From NCBI GenBank assembly GCA_043228905.1, contig JBHGNT010000080.1, positions 1-64,000 on the forward strand: 64,000 nt of DNA, read 5' to 3'. The position numbers were made by a program, and so were the translations under genes. This document shows, in pieces, positions 36,309-46,606 of the stretch. Position 1 is the stretch's first letter, and the number at the start of each line of letters is the position of its first letter. Below the pieces are notes generated by a model that was not told where the DNA came from, did not search any database, and saw only the letters and a list, made by a program, of their open reading frames with translations. The DNA is from Azolla caroliniana. Taxonomy: Eukaryota; Polypodiophyta.

Positions 36309-36868
36309 AGGACCGATGCCCAAGAACCCATTTGAGCAAAGGACCGACACCGGATCGGGAACCGGTGCGGAAACGACAACCTGTGAGGGAAACGGCAACC
36401 ACCAAGATGGAGGAGATGGCGAGCCGGTAACTGGGGAGAATGAGGCGACGGCAAACCGTAATGAGGCCGGTAAGGGTCCGATAGGACCAATGGACAAGTA
36501 ACCTCACACTACAAAAAAAAAAAAAAAAAAAAAAAAAAGCGAAGTAATCATGCAAAAGCGAGGTATGAACGGACGAGAGAGCGAGGAGCGAAAAGGTACG
36601 TAGTGGGCATTTAAGCACCACCACAGGACATAATGCTATTTTAGGACACGACGTGCACACGCTCGAAAAAGGCGCCAGAATGCACAGAGAAAAACCACAA
36701 CGCATGGAGACCTTATACTTTCGCGAACCCAGGAGCACAGAAGCACCAAGGCGTTGGAAGATCACCAGACGAGAACCTACACACAGAGAACCCCCACTTT
36801 CTGAACTCCCTCACTCTCACTCTCATCACCATCCAACCTCACCACCACAATCCGACCTCGACACAGAC
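36309..36868. other. E1 spacer between pol and ORF3
   Basis: Contains a run of 26 A at 36513-36538 and no long ORF in frame with pol or ORF3. The A run may be a remnant of an unrelated poly(A) capture. Confidence 0.5.
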
Positions 36869-37937
36869 ATGGACCCGTAAACGCTGTCGGAAGCCGCCAA
36901 GAAATGGCTAAAGCAACATGGGCTCGAGGGCTTCTTGACGATTATGGAGGCACCACCACACAAAGAAGCCGACAAGGTGATCAAAGAAATCGACACAGAG
37001 GTCATAACGGATGAGGCGATCCGTGCGTTAACAGGCCTTCCAGAGGGAGGCATATTCACGATTGACAATCCGACCTCGGAGCAACTCATCAAGTATTTTG
37101 GTGAGTACTCCCTAGCCAGCAAGGGCTACCGGACACAGGGCGGCGGAGATATGCTATTCCGCGAGATTGCCCGTGTGCTCCACGAATACGACCATGTGTA
37201 CCCTAGACCCCCTGTCATGCCGTAGAACCGGGCAGGGATGATCATCGCCACCTATGAAGGGATCAAGGTGGATTGGCCGGTATTGATCGCAGACGGTTTG
37301 TGTGCGGCAATCGAGATCGTCAGAGGAAAAGACGGCAAAGAAGGCCGAGAAGGACGGAGGATATGGCACGCAGTAACGCAGTGGCTCACCTTGCTTCTGC
37401 CACCCGTCCAGCCCGTCCAGCCCAAGAAGCGGGGAAGAGTGGCGGACGGCACCCCAAAGACTGCTTCCAAAAGACAACAGATGTTGGCCTCTAAGGCCAC
37501 TAAGGGGAAGGCGACGGACGCAGAACAAGCGGGAAAGGAGAGCGCCTGCCGGAAGCGGCCAACGGATGCACATGAGGAACCACCGGTACGGCCCGTAAAG
37601 ATTACACTCTGCCGACCGGGGAATAGAGAAGCGGACCCCTTGGCAGCGAAACTCAATGCCGGGACTCAGGAGGAGGAAATAGAGGAGGAGCCTACGGAGC
37701 ACCTCCAGCGACGGTCATCGGCAAGGACCGTTGAGGCAGCCGGGAAACGTTCGGACCCTCAAACGGAGGGAACACCGGCTCCCCATATTGAGACTCCCAC
37801 GCCAAGGGAGGAACCGGAACCGGTGCGCATGGCACCGGAATCAGAAGCCCCTGCACCACCGGCAGCACCGGCAAGTCCCATTCTGCCAGAGCCAGAAAGG
37901 TCAATGCAGCCTCCCTCGGCCAACCAAGAAGAAGCGC
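36869..37937 (+). pseudogene. E1 ORF3, first part (unknown, split by E3/E4)
   Basis: One frame from ATG 36869, with a TAA at 36878 and a TAG at 37223, reads on to 37937. There the E3/E4 composite interrupts it inside a codon. Removing the composite and one target duplication restores the frame (EEA then QGEPGQ), which ends at 47653. The N-terminal part (LSEAAKKWLKQHGLEGFLTI, VDWPVLIADGLCAAIEIVRG) looks folded; the middle is Lys-rich, then Pro/Glu-rich (PAPPAAPASPILPEPE). It is not a known enzyme. Position and style match the extra ORFs reported downstream of pol in some Tat-lineage elements. Confidence 0.6.
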
Positions 37938-38063
37938 TGTCGTGACGATTTTCGGCTACGGTGTGAAACCGAGTGAGACGAATAAACCAAGGATGTGCAA
38001 CATTGCACATGCACTTAGCAAATAAACCTAGCCTAGTGGCACTTGAGTTCATACAGAGGGGTG

Positions 38064-38128
38064 CAAGCAAGGATTGAACCTTGCACCTCTAACATACAAG
38101 ATAATTGCCTTACCACTAGGACAACTAT
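38064..38128 (-). other. tRNA-like module antisense in E3 5' LTR
   Basis: Minus strand: TGTCCTAGTGGTAAGG (A-box-like) and, 32 nt later, GCAAGGTTCAATCCTTGC, a perfect T-arm-like stem-loop containing a B-box one base short of consensus. No acceptor stem was found. Confidence 0.65.
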
Positions 38129-38189
38129 CATATAGTGTAGATTATATGTATTTCCTTTTCATATACAAATTATAGACGAAACAACCATA

Positions 38190-38300
38190 GAAAACCATGT
38201 GCACAAAACCATGGTTTTAAACCCATGGTTTGTGCATGACATAAGCAAAACCGTGTGCACAAAACCATGGTTTTAGCCCATGGTTATGTGCATGTCACGA
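38190..38300. repeat. palindromic repeat cluster in E3 LTR
   Basis: GTGCACAAAACCATGG and CCATGGTTTGTGCA form inverted pairs, present twice in tandem with TTTTAAAC or TTTTAGC between the arms, so strong hairpins are predicted. Confidence 0.75.
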
Positions 38301-38622
38301 GCATGGAAAGACCTATAAAAGCCTCTAGTTGGGCTTGTGTAAGGGGGGCTCAATATGTGAAATCACCAACACCATTATCATCAATATAATATTTGTCTTT
38401 ATCTTCTTCATATTTTTCTACTTCTCAAGTGTACAATTTTTCTTCTTCTCAAGTAAACCATTTTCATTTAATCTTACATTGATCGTCATCTAGCGTCGAT
38501 AATTCCGCGATCATCCTCCCCAGTCCAAGACCCCGGTGGTCACTCGAGTAGCACACGCACGCACGAATCTTCGCGACATCATTTGGTGAACCCGACGTGA
38601 AGAGCAACAGGGGAGGACGAAG

Positions 38623-40848
38623 ATGGATGGCGAATATCTCATGGAGGCAATGTCAAGAAGGATGATGGAGTTTCTGAGAGAAGGGAAAAGAAGAAATGAA
38701 GCCCAACAAGCCGTCGACAAGGTAGTCGAACAAATGAGCTATTTCAACAGTGCCGAAGTCCAAAGTTTCCTAAAAGTCTACAATGCGGAGATGGATTCAA
38801 GAGGTGTGGACAAAGCTATGAGGCTAGAGTACTTTTGTCGGGTGGTGTCTCAACCGATCTTCAAAGATGTAAAAGAGCTTCTAGAAGCTCATGATTCGTG
38901 GGCGACTTTCGAGAAGGCTCTATTGGAGGAATATGGCTATGAGAGACTGAAGGGACAAGATCGACGCAACTTCGACCAATGGGTGACATCAGCGAAGACC
39001 CACCAAGGTGCGACACAAGCATTCGTAGACTTCGAGCATCATTTTTCTCAATTGTCGGAGCGGGAACAAAGATTGGTGGGGGTCGATAAGGTCCTTATGT
39101 TCGTGAAGTCAATCGATCGAATGGAAAGGATGGCGATCGGCCTCAAACTCGAAGAAGATGATGGTGCAAATGGCCTCATCGAGGATTGGAGCAAAGTGGA
39201 AAGTGTATGCCGACTACACGATAAGGGGCAAGCGAGAATATCGACGACAACAAGACGGCCCATGAGGGACGATCGAAGAGGGACGAGATGCAACAACGCA
39301 CCACCAACAAAAGAAATGAAGCTTAAAAGGGAGACAAAACCGAGGCGAATGGTGATCGAGGAAGAAGAGACCTCCCAACAAATGCGGGTTAATGAAGTGG
39401 CCGATACAAAGGCTCTGGTTCGGTATGACGGTACCGAGAGAGAAGGTGTGAAACAAGTCACCTTCTTGTCTTACAAAGAAACGACGGCGAAGGAGGAGGC
39501 CGATGACTCGAGGACGGCGAACACCACTTCGAGGGAGGATAAATGTTTCGGAACATGCATTGTGTACGAAACATCGGGTGATGACGGCGCAAGCATGAGA
39601 AAAGCTTGCATGATCGAGGGAGAAAAAGTGCTTGAGTCTGAAGAGATTGAGGAGGTAGCCATGACAAACGACATTGAGTCGAAGGTGGCTATGGATGAGT
39701 CGACGACGGATAGCCATGTCGACACTTTCTTCACGCTTGTTCCAGAGACTTCGGCGGTTGTGCCCATGTGCCAATGTGAGACCAGAGAGACGGAAGGTGG
39801 TGACAGGAAGACGAAGGCCCAACACAAGGAGGAAGAAGATCGAGGAAGAAAGGATATCCCCACACCTATTCTAGAGACTTCGGCGGTTGTGCACGTGCGC
39901 CAACGTGAGACCGAAGAGACAGAATGTGTGGACAAAAAAGAGGACGACCGGAAGGGCGATGAAGAAGACAAGGTAAATGTAAATGAACGAAGGGATTCCT
40001 TCACACTGGTTCCGGAGACTTCGGCAGTCGAGACCGTGTGTCGACATAAGACCGAAGATAAAGGAGGTGGCGAAGAGGAGACAATATGGCTCGAGGTGAG
40101 CATACACGGAGGGAAGGATATGGCCGACGTGGAGGCCAAGGATGAAGCTGCGGTTGAGTTCGATGGAGAGGTTGCATGCGGGAAGGAAGGAAGAGTCGAG
40201 AACCGGTTGAACCGGAAGACGATCCGGCCGGGATTCCGACCCGAACGAAGGAAGATCCACATGGGAGCCGATCGACCGGGGCCGACCCGGCCGAAACCTG
40301 ATTCGGCGAAAATCGATCGGACGATTCCGATCCAAAAGGGGGCCGACCCAGCCAGAATCAATCGGTCGAGCCCGACTCGGGGAAATGTGAATGCAGACGA
40401 AGGCCAACCAAGCCAAGAAGCGATCGGTGGAGACCGATCCGGACAAGGGCAAACCCGGCCTAATCGGAGATCGACACGAACGATCTACAATACCCAGTTG
40501 AAGACGGTGAGCGTGAGGAGTGGCCAGGAGTCCAATCGAAGGACACGCGCGCTGGACGAAGGAAGAGCGGTCGTATCGACGACATCGTTCGGTAGATCTA
40601 CTACAACCGATCGGGGAAGAAGGTGTGAGCGTTGGATATGGTGGATCGGGTGGCTACGGTGGTTCGGTTGGAAAGATTGCGCATACTCGAAGTGGAAGAC
40701 GAAGTCGACGAGCGTGCAGAGGAACTTGGTTGATCACCGTTGCCAAAGATCTCACCTCTTCACCTTTCTCGGCACATACCGGAGGATGTGCAGGTTTGGT
40801 GGGGGTGGATGTCGTGACGATTTTCGGCTACGGTGTGAAACCGAGTGA
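38623..40848 (+). CDS. E3 gag-only ORF, 741 aa
   Basis: A single open frame from ATG 38623 fills the interior of E3. The first 200 residues (SYFNSAEVQSFLKVYNAEMD, FEKALLEEYGYERLKGQD, DKVLMFVKSIDRMERMAIGL) align with the start of E4 gag-pol and are a gag-like domain. No protease, RT or integrase follows. The middle carries three repeats ending in PETSAVV or LETSAVV (about 39735, 39875, 40005) within Glu/Lys-rich sequence. The end is Arg/Pro-rich. The last 13 codons run into the 3' LTR. The interior just before the LTR (CACATACCGGAGGATGTGC) matches the same place in E4, so E3 looks like a pol-deleted, non-autonomous derivative. Confidence 0.8.
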   Translation: MDGEYLMEAMSRRMMEFLREGKRRNEAQQAVDKVVEQMSYFNSAEVQSFLKVYNAEMDSRGVDKAMRLEYFCRVVSQPIFKDVKELLEAHDSWATFEKALLEEYGYERLKGQDRRNFDQWVTSAKTHQGATQAFVDFEHHFSQLSEREQRLVGVDKVLMFVKSIDRMERMAIGLKLEEDDGANGLIEDWSKVESVCRLHDKGQARISTTTRRPMRDDRRGTRCNNAPPTKEMKLKRETKPRRMVIEEEETSQQMRVNEVADTKALVRYDGTEREGVKQVTFLSYKETTAKEEADDSRTANTTSREDKCFGTCIVYETSGDDGASMRKACMIEGEKVLESEEIEEVAMTNDIESKVAMDESTTDSHVDTFFTLVPETSAVVPMCQCETRETEGGDRKTKAQHKEEEDRGRKDIPTPILETSAVVHVRQRETEETECVDKKEDDRKGDEEDKVNVNERRDSFTLVPETSAVETVCRHKTEDKGGGEEETIWLEVSIHGGKDMADVEAKDEAAVEFDGEVACGKEGRVENRLNRKTIRPGFRPERRKIHMGADRPGPTRPKPDSAKIDRTIPIQKGADPARINRSSPTRGNVNADEGQPSQEAIGGDRSGQGQTRPNRRSTRTIYNTQLKTVSVRSGQESNRRTRALDEGRAVVSTTSFGRSTTTDRGRRCERWIWWIGWLRWFGWKDCAYSKWKTKSTSVQRNLVDHRCQRSHLFTFLGTYRRMCRFGGGGCRDDFRLRCETE

Positions 40849-41150
40849 GACGAATAAACCAAGGATGTGCAACATTGCACATGCACTTAGCAAATAAACC
40901 TAGCCTAGTGGCACTTGAGTTCATACAGAGGGGTGCAAGCAAGGATTGAACCTTGCACCTCTAACATACAAGATAATTGCCTTACCACTAGGACAACTAT
41001 CATATAGTGTAGATTATATGTATTTCCTTTTCATATACAAATTATAGAAGAAACAACCATAGAAAACCATGTGCACAAAATCATGGTTTTAAACCCATGG
41101 TTTGTGCATGGTTTGTGCATGGTTTGTGCATGGTTTTAAACCCATGGTTT
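40810..41150 (+). repeat. E3 3' LTR, truncated and fused to E4
   Basis: The first 290 bp match the 5' LTR with about two changes. The copy ends in the palindrome cluster, followed by a short tandem of TGGTTTGTGCA at 41098-41135, then E4 gag sequence. Confidence 0.85.
40936..40999 (-). other. tRNA-like module antisense in E3 3' LTR
   Basis: Copy of the 38064-38128 module with the same A-box and T-arm-like stem-loop. Confidence 0.65.
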
Positions 41151-41290
41151 GTGCAACCGACGGGCTTCAAGCAAGCATCCATGGGCTACGATAGCAAAAT
41201 CCGACATGGGAGGCGTTTGAAGTAGAGCTAAAGAGGACGTTCGCCATCGAGGATTCCTCCAAGGCGACACGAAGGGGATTCGAAGATTGG

Positions 41291-44200
41291 GTGGAGACGC
41301 CGGACAAGGGATTGAAGGTCGTTGATGTGTTTTCGGCATTCGAAAGCCGGTTCGGGAGGTTGTCCGCGAGAGATCAAGCTATCCTCGTACCGGACAAGGT
41401 GATCATGTTCTTGCGAGCCGTGGACGTCCGGGACCAGAAAGATCTCGGAGTGCTCTTGGAGGACACGACCACGGAGAGCGGCCTCACCGAAACATGGGAA
41501 AGCGTGCGGGATATCATCGCGCGATACACGAAGAGGGGGCAATGGCTTGCCGACGAAGAAAAGAGGGTTTCGGAACCGATTCCGAAACCGAGAACCGGAT
41601 TGGAAGACCATCAACTGAGGGCTCGAGAGACTACAACCGAGAAGGGGATTGATGCATCTACGGTGGAGCAACTATTGAAGGAGATGGAGAATCTGAAGAT
41701 CGCGATGGTGAAGAAGTCGGATGACCGCCCCACAAGCTCCAAGTATACGGACCGACGGTGCATATGGTGCGATAGCGCCGAACACGATCGGAGGGATTGC
41801 GACGAGCATAAGGAGGCGCTACGGCGGGATCTCATCTACTACGAGGGAAACCGGATTCATTCGATGGACTCTCGGAAGCCACTCCGACCGAACTTCCGGA
41901 AAGGCGGCATGAAGAAGATGCTCGAGGAGGAATTGGCGGCGAGAAGCAACTATGCGACAACCGCGGGAATATGTGTCGGGGAGTCATCGAGAGCAAAGAC
42001 GTCTTTTTGGCCGGAAGTTCTAGAAAACACCGAGAAAACCGACTCCAACGAGATCCGAAGCACCGCGGAAGGCGTCCGGGAAGCTACGGGATGGGAGTGC
42101 CCTGTCGACAAGAATAGCATATACGCCCTGTGTCAATTGCATAAGGTGTATGTGGACGAGAAACGACGACGAACGGAGGATGCGGCCGGGCCATCGAAGA
42201 TACCGGAAAGTTGGAACTCCGGAGGTAAGGGAAAAGAAAAGGCGACTCCGGCATTCAAGCTCGCCTCGGACATAGAACAACAAACCGACTTGAAAAGAGT
42301 GTTCGAGGAAAGAATCTTGGATAGCCGGGTAGATTTATCGCTTCGGGAGCTACTCGGAATAGCAAAGAAGGAGTTCCACGATCTTCTCGTGGATCTCGTG
42401 AAGCGAAAAAGACAAAGTACGGAGGAAAATGCTCCAAGGGTGAATGCGAACACCGTTTTAATGAACGACACCGAAGCGGAGGACGAAATTCCGAACTCCC
42501 ATTATACAAGGCCACATTGGGCACGCGCGACTACGGAGACTCCGGTCCGAATCGGCAACATCAAAGAACCCGTGCTAGCATTGATTGATCACGGATCGGA
42601 GATCAACTTGATGTCCAAGGAGTTCTACTGGAAGGGGAAGTGGCCTATTAACACCAACCATGGATGGAAGATTCGGGCGGCCACCAAAGCAACGGAAGAT
42701 CTATTTGCGGCTTGTCCGGATGTGACGGTGAAGATCGGGGATGTCGAGATCGACCAAAATTTCTTCGTGCAAGATGAGGTTTCACATTCCGTCATCCTCG
42801 GCCAACCCTTTATCACGGCATCACGGATGGAGACGAAGGTGCTCGATAGCGGTGCGGCTTTTGCGCGAATTCGGAGCCAAAACGGTGGGAAATCCGTCCA
42901 ATTCCTAACGGTGCCGGCAAATCACGAAAGGAACAAGAGGGAACTCTTGTCCCAAGTGAGAATGGATTTTTTAAAGCGGACTGTTGCGGAGTGGGGAAGT
43001 GATAGTCCGAGAAGCGCTGATACCCCACACAGGAAGAAAACTCTCGGAGCAAAACATGTACAAATAGGTCCGGATGGGGCATCTACGTACACGACCGTAA
43101 CCGGAGGATTGAAGAAAGGATACCGACAAGTGGAGGATAAGTTGCGGTCGGCATCAATAATAAAAGAAGATGAAGAAATCGTGGGGATAGTCGAAGAAGT
43201 GTTCTATGGGAGCACGCTACAACGACTTGAAGAACTTGCGGAAGATAAAAGCCAAGGGAACCGGGTAGTCCCGATGGAATCGGTCGAGATGTACGAGATC
43301 ATTGCGAAAATGGAGCCGGATACGCTCCGTAAAGAAGAAGCAATGGTAAGTACGAAATACAAGACCGTGGAGAAGAAGTTGAAACCGGCCGCGGGACCAC
43401 TACCCGCCGATAGCGAACAAAAGAGGAAAGAAGTCTCAGGAGATCCGACACTTCGGAAGTCCGTGGATATCGGACATGCCTTCACGGATGAGACCCGGAA
43501 GAAACTTCGGATCGGTGGAGGTGGGTTCCTATTACAGAAAGAAGAAGAACGGTTTCGCGAGATGTTGGAGCAACACGGCAAAGCGTTTGCATTTACATCA
43601 AGGGAGATAGGGTGCGTCGATCCGAGAATAGTGGAGCCGATGGTGATCTTTACGATTGACCATGTACCGTGGAATCTGAAGCCGATTCCGGTGCCACGAG
43701 CGCATATTCCAAAAGTCATTGACTTGCTCAAGGAGAAGGTGGCGATGGGGATTCTAGAGCCATCAACTGCTCCGTACTCAAATCGATGGTTTACGGTTCC
43801 GAAGAAGAATGGGTCACTCCGATTTATCCAAGACTTGCAACCGGTGAATAAGGTCACGATCCGGAACTCGGGAGTCGGTCCGATAGTGGACGAATTTGCG
43901 GAAGCTTTTGCCGGTCGTGCAATATACTCCATCGGAGACCTATACTCGGGGTATGACCAATTCCAACTAGCCGTGGAGAGCCGAGACATCACAACCATGC
44001 GAACACCGATAGGATTAGTCCGAATGTGCACACTACCACAAGGAGCGACAAACTCGGTTGCTCATATGATGAACGCGATGAACAAGGTGCTTCGAGACTG
44101 CATTCCGGAGATAACGATGCCGTTCCTCGATGACATTCCGATGAAAGGATGCGCAGTCGAAGAAAAAGATGAGACTATGGATGATCGGGGATGCCGAAAG

Positions 44201-46606
44201 TTCGTGGTCGACCATATTCATGCTTGCGAGAAAGTGTTGCGAAAGCTAGAAGATGTGCACCTAACACTTTCCGGGGAGAAATCGGCATTCGGGCAAGAAG
44301 AAATATTGGTGGTCGGACATCTATGTGGGCCCTACGGCCGAAGACCGTCACCAACAAAGATTGATGCGATTCAAGCTATGGAGGAAGTATGCGAGTCAAC
44401 ATCCGAAGTCCGAAGGTTTCTCGGTGCATGTGCATTCTATCACATATGGATTCCGCACTATGCACATATAGCGGATCCACTCTACCACTTGTTGCGGAAA
44501 GGTAAGAAATTCGAATGGAAACCGGAACACACCAAAGCCATGAAGAAATTGAAGAAGACACTTCGGAGGGCGGAAGCACTTAAGAAGCCGAGCTACGACC
44601 GACCGATCATAGTAACGGTTGATACAAGTCCAACCGGTATCGGGTGGGTCATCAATCAAGCCGACTCGGATGGTTCGCGGTATCCGATCCGATTCGGAGC
44701 AAAGGTTCTCAACGAAAGGCAACGTGGATATGCACAAGTCAAAAGAGAACTGTGGGGAGTCGTGTCAGCGATAAAGTCGGATCGGGATTATTTGATCGGA
44801 GCCAAAGTGGTGATCGAGACGGATTGTCTTCCGATACTCGGGATGATGCGGTGTTGTACGATACCAGATGTAGCTATGCTAAGGTGGGTTGCATATGTCA
44901 AATCGCTTAACCCAGAGGTTCGACACATCTCGGGGAAGGAAAACGCGGTAGCGGATATGTTATCAAGGGCTCGGTTCGGAGACGACATAACCGAATCGGA
45001 TAATGAAGAAGTTTCCGAAGACTACTTCGCGTCGGAGCACATATGCCGAGTGAACGTAATCCGAGAATTTCGGGAAGAAGAATATGAGGGAGAAAGTTTG
45101 ATGATCGGAAAGATGTTACAAGAGGCCGAGGACTCGACAAACGATAAAGGAAGAAGAGCCGAGATCCGAAGGAAGAAGAGGCAAGTCCAAAAGTTCTTCT
45201 TGGAAAATGGATTAATATGGAGGGCGCCGAAAAGACCGGATGGTATACCACTTCGAGTAGTCGGGACAAAAGAGCAACGAAACCGGATAATGTCCGAGTT
45301 TCACGAATCCGATTGGGCTGGACACCGAGGAACATGGGCAACATTTGTGAAGATCAAGCAAAAATATTGGTGGAAGAAAATGTACAAAGATATTGCGGAG
45401 TTTACGGAAAGCTGCGAGAAATGTCAAGTCTACTCCGGGGTTCGACATCGAGATGAGTTACATCCGACATTCTCACCGACAATCAACTTCAAGTGGATGG
45501 TCGACATAGTGGCCATGCCGATCGGGATCGGACAAAAGAAATACTTGGTATTAGCTCGGGAAGATCTCATGAATCAAGTAGAAGGTCGAGCGCTTCAGAG
45601 GAAAACGTGTTCCGCGGTATGCCAATTTCTTTTGGAGGAAGTATTTTGCAGGTACGGGTGCGTAGGACAAGTGATTGCGGACCGGGGAGAACTCGACTCG
45701 GACAAAGCTAGGGGATTCTTCGCCAAACACGGAGTTCGGTTATCACTGACAACGGCATACAATCCGGAGGCCAACGGGAAAGTCGAACGAGGACATAGTC
45801 CGATCGTGAAAGCACTTGCGAAGGCATGCGATGGAAAGGTGAAGGACTGGCCGCAGATGCTTCCGTATGCACTATGGGCGGATCGGACGACGCATAGCTC
45901 CATAACCAGTTACATGCCGGCAGAACTCATGACCGGACAAGCACCGGTAATGCCGACGGAAACCGCAATCGCAACATGGGCAGTGCTACCGTGGAAGGAA
46001 GAGATGAGCCGGGAAGAACTACTAGCGGTCCGGATACGACAACTAGAGGGAAGACCGGCAGACATAGCGGAAGCAATACGCCGACAACAAGAAGCACGAT
46101 TAAGGAACAAAAGCCGGTTCGACACAAAGCACCGACTACGACCGAGGAGGATTGAAGAAGGAGACTGGGTGATCGTCTATGACAGTAGTTTGGACCATCA
46201 ACATACAACGATGCGGAAATTCGCGAAAAGGTGGTTCGGGCCATACGAGGTTCGGAAAGTCTTCGACAACGGAACGTACCGACTGTCCGAGTTGGATGGA
46301 ACAATACTACGAGTGCCTATAGCCGGGAAGCGGGTGAAGATTTTCAAGAAGCGGACCGACGACAAACCCTATGTGATCCAAGCCAAGGCCGACAACGAGG
46401 AGCAATCGGACGAAGACCACGGTGATGCGGGAAGCGAAGAAAGTAAATTACAACTCATAGTCGACATAAGGGGAGAATCGGAGGAAGCTTTGGGTGAAGA
46501 CGGATATGGGGAATCGAGAACTTCGGCACATACCGGAGGATGTGCGGGTTCGGAGGGGGCGAGTGTCGTAGTGTATTCCACACACTACGTGAAAACCATA
46601 AAATAA
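41291..46606 (+). CDS. E4 gag-pol polyprotein, single 1,771-codon frame
   Basis: Gag, protease, RT, RNase H and integrase sit in one uninterrupted frame. The gag N-terminus is missing: homology to E3 gag extends upstream of ATG 41291, but a TAG near 41191 closes the frame. Order: gag core (DVFSAFESRFGRLSARDQ), a knuckle-like CIWCDSAEHDRRDC near residue 157, protease ALIDHGSEINLMS near residue 433 with HGS in place of TGA or SGA, RT with CTLPQGATNS and FLDDIPMKG near residue 947, RNase H (VTVDTSPTGIGWV), integrase D near 1405 (MVDIVAMP), D near 1464 (ADRGELDSD), E near 1499 (GKVERGH), and an end with FGPYEVRKVF. The RT and integrase motifs resemble gypsy elements known mainly from fungi more than the usual plant lineages (inference from motif memory). 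Intact length indicates recent activity. Confidence 0.9.
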   Translation: METPDKGLKVVDVFSAFESRFGRLSARDQAILVPDKVIMFLRAVDVRDQKDLGVLLEDTTTESGLTETWESVRDIIARYTKRGQWLADEEKRVSEPIPKPRTGLEDHQLRARETTTEKGIDASTVEQLLKEMENLKIAMVKKSDDRPTSSKYTDRRCIWCDSAEHDRRDCDEHKEALRRDLIYYEGNRIHSMDSRKPLRPNFRKGGMKKMLEEELAARSNYATTAGICVGESSRAKTSFWPEVLENTEKTDSNEIRSTAEGVREATGWECPVDKNSIYALCQLHKVYVDEKRRRTEDAAGPSKIPESWNSGGKGKEKATPAFKLASDIEQQTDLKRVFEERILDSRVDLSLRELLGIAKKEFHDLLVDLVKRKRQSTEENAPRVNANTVLMNDTEAEDEIPNSHYTRPHWARATTETPVRIGNIKEPVLALIDHGSEINLMSKEFYWKGKWPINTNHGWKIRAATKATEDLFAACPDVTVKIGDVEIDQNFFVQDEVSHSVILGQPFITASRMETKVLDSGAAFARIRSQNGGKSVQFLTVPANHERNKRELLSQVRMDFLKRTVAEWGSDSPRSADTPHRKKTLGAKHVQIGPDGASTYTTVTGGLKKGYRQVEDKLRSASIIKEDEEIVGIVEEVFYGSTLQRLEELAEDKSQGNRVVPMESVEMYEIIAKMEPDTLRKEEAMVSTKYKTVEKKLKPAAGPLPADSEQKRKEVSGDPTLRKSVDIGHAFTDETRKKLRIGGGGFLLQKEEERFREMLEQHGKAFAFTSREIGCVDPRIVEPMVIFTIDHVPWNLKPIPVPRAHIPKVIDLLKEKVAMGILEPSTAPYSNRWFTVPKKNGSLRFIQDLQPVNKVTIRNSGVGPIVDEFAEAFAGRAIYSIGDLYSGYDQFQLAVESRDITTMRTPIGLVRMCTLPQGATNSVAHMMNAMNKVLRDCIPEITMPFLDDIPMKGCAVEEKDETMDDRGCRKFVVDHIHACEKVLRKLEDVHLTLSGEKSAFGQEEILVVGHLCGPYGRRPSPTKIDAIQAMEEVCESTSEVRRFLGACAFYHIWIPHYAHIADPLYHLLRKGKKFEWKPEHTKAMKKLKKTLRRAEALKKPSYDRPIIVTVDTSPTGIGWVINQADSDGSRYPIRFGAKVLNERQRGYAQVKRELWGVVSAIKSDRDYLIGAKVVIETDCLPILGMMRCCTIPDVAMLRWVAYVKSLNPEVRHISGKENAVADMLSRARFGDDITESDNEEVSEDYFASEHICRVNVIREFREEEYEGESLMIGKMLQEAEDSTNDKGRRAEIRRKKRQVQKFFLENGLIWRAPKRPDGIPLRVVGTKEQRNRIMSEFHESDWAGHRGTWATFVKIKQKYWWKKMYKDIAEFTESCEKCQVYSGVRHRDELHPTFSPTINFKWMVDIVAMPIGIGQKKYLVLAREDLMNQVEGRALQRKTCSAVCQFLLEEVFCRYGCVGQVIADRGELDSDKARGFFAKHGVRLSLTTAYNPEANGKVERGHSPIVKALAKACDGKVKDWPQMLPYALWADRTTHSSITSYMPAELMTGQAPVMPTETAIATWAVLPWKEEMSREELLAVRIRQLEGRPADIAEAIRRQQEARLRNKSRFDTKHRLRPRRIEEGDWVIVYDSSLDHQHTTMRKFAKRWFGPYEVRKVFDNGTYRLSELDGTILRVPIAGKRVKIFKKRTDDKPYVIQAKADNEEQSDEDHGDAGSEESKLQLIVDIRGESEEALGEDGYGESRTSAHTGGCAGSEGASVVVYSTHYVKTIK

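Larger units (their letters stand above)
37938..38578 (+). repeat. E3 5' LTR
   Basis: 641 bp, TGTCG...CGACA. TATAAAAGCC near 38311 is a likely TATA box. Directly after it, TCATTTGGTGAACCCGACG from 38579 holds a TGG-initial primer binding site (38584 onward). The LTR includes an antisense tRNA-like module and a set of palindromic CCATGG/GTGCAC motifs at 38190-38300. Confidence 0.85.

Noticed and set aside
38064-38128. A functional tRNA gene
   Set aside because: A- and B-boxes and a T-arm-like hairpin are present, but no 7-bp acceptor stem or clear anticodon stem forms; the same holds for the other modules.
39471-40361. Long minus-strand open frame (296 codons)
   Set aside because: It lies exactly antisense to the E3 gag frame, is Ser-rich as expected of a shadow, and matches nothing recognisable.
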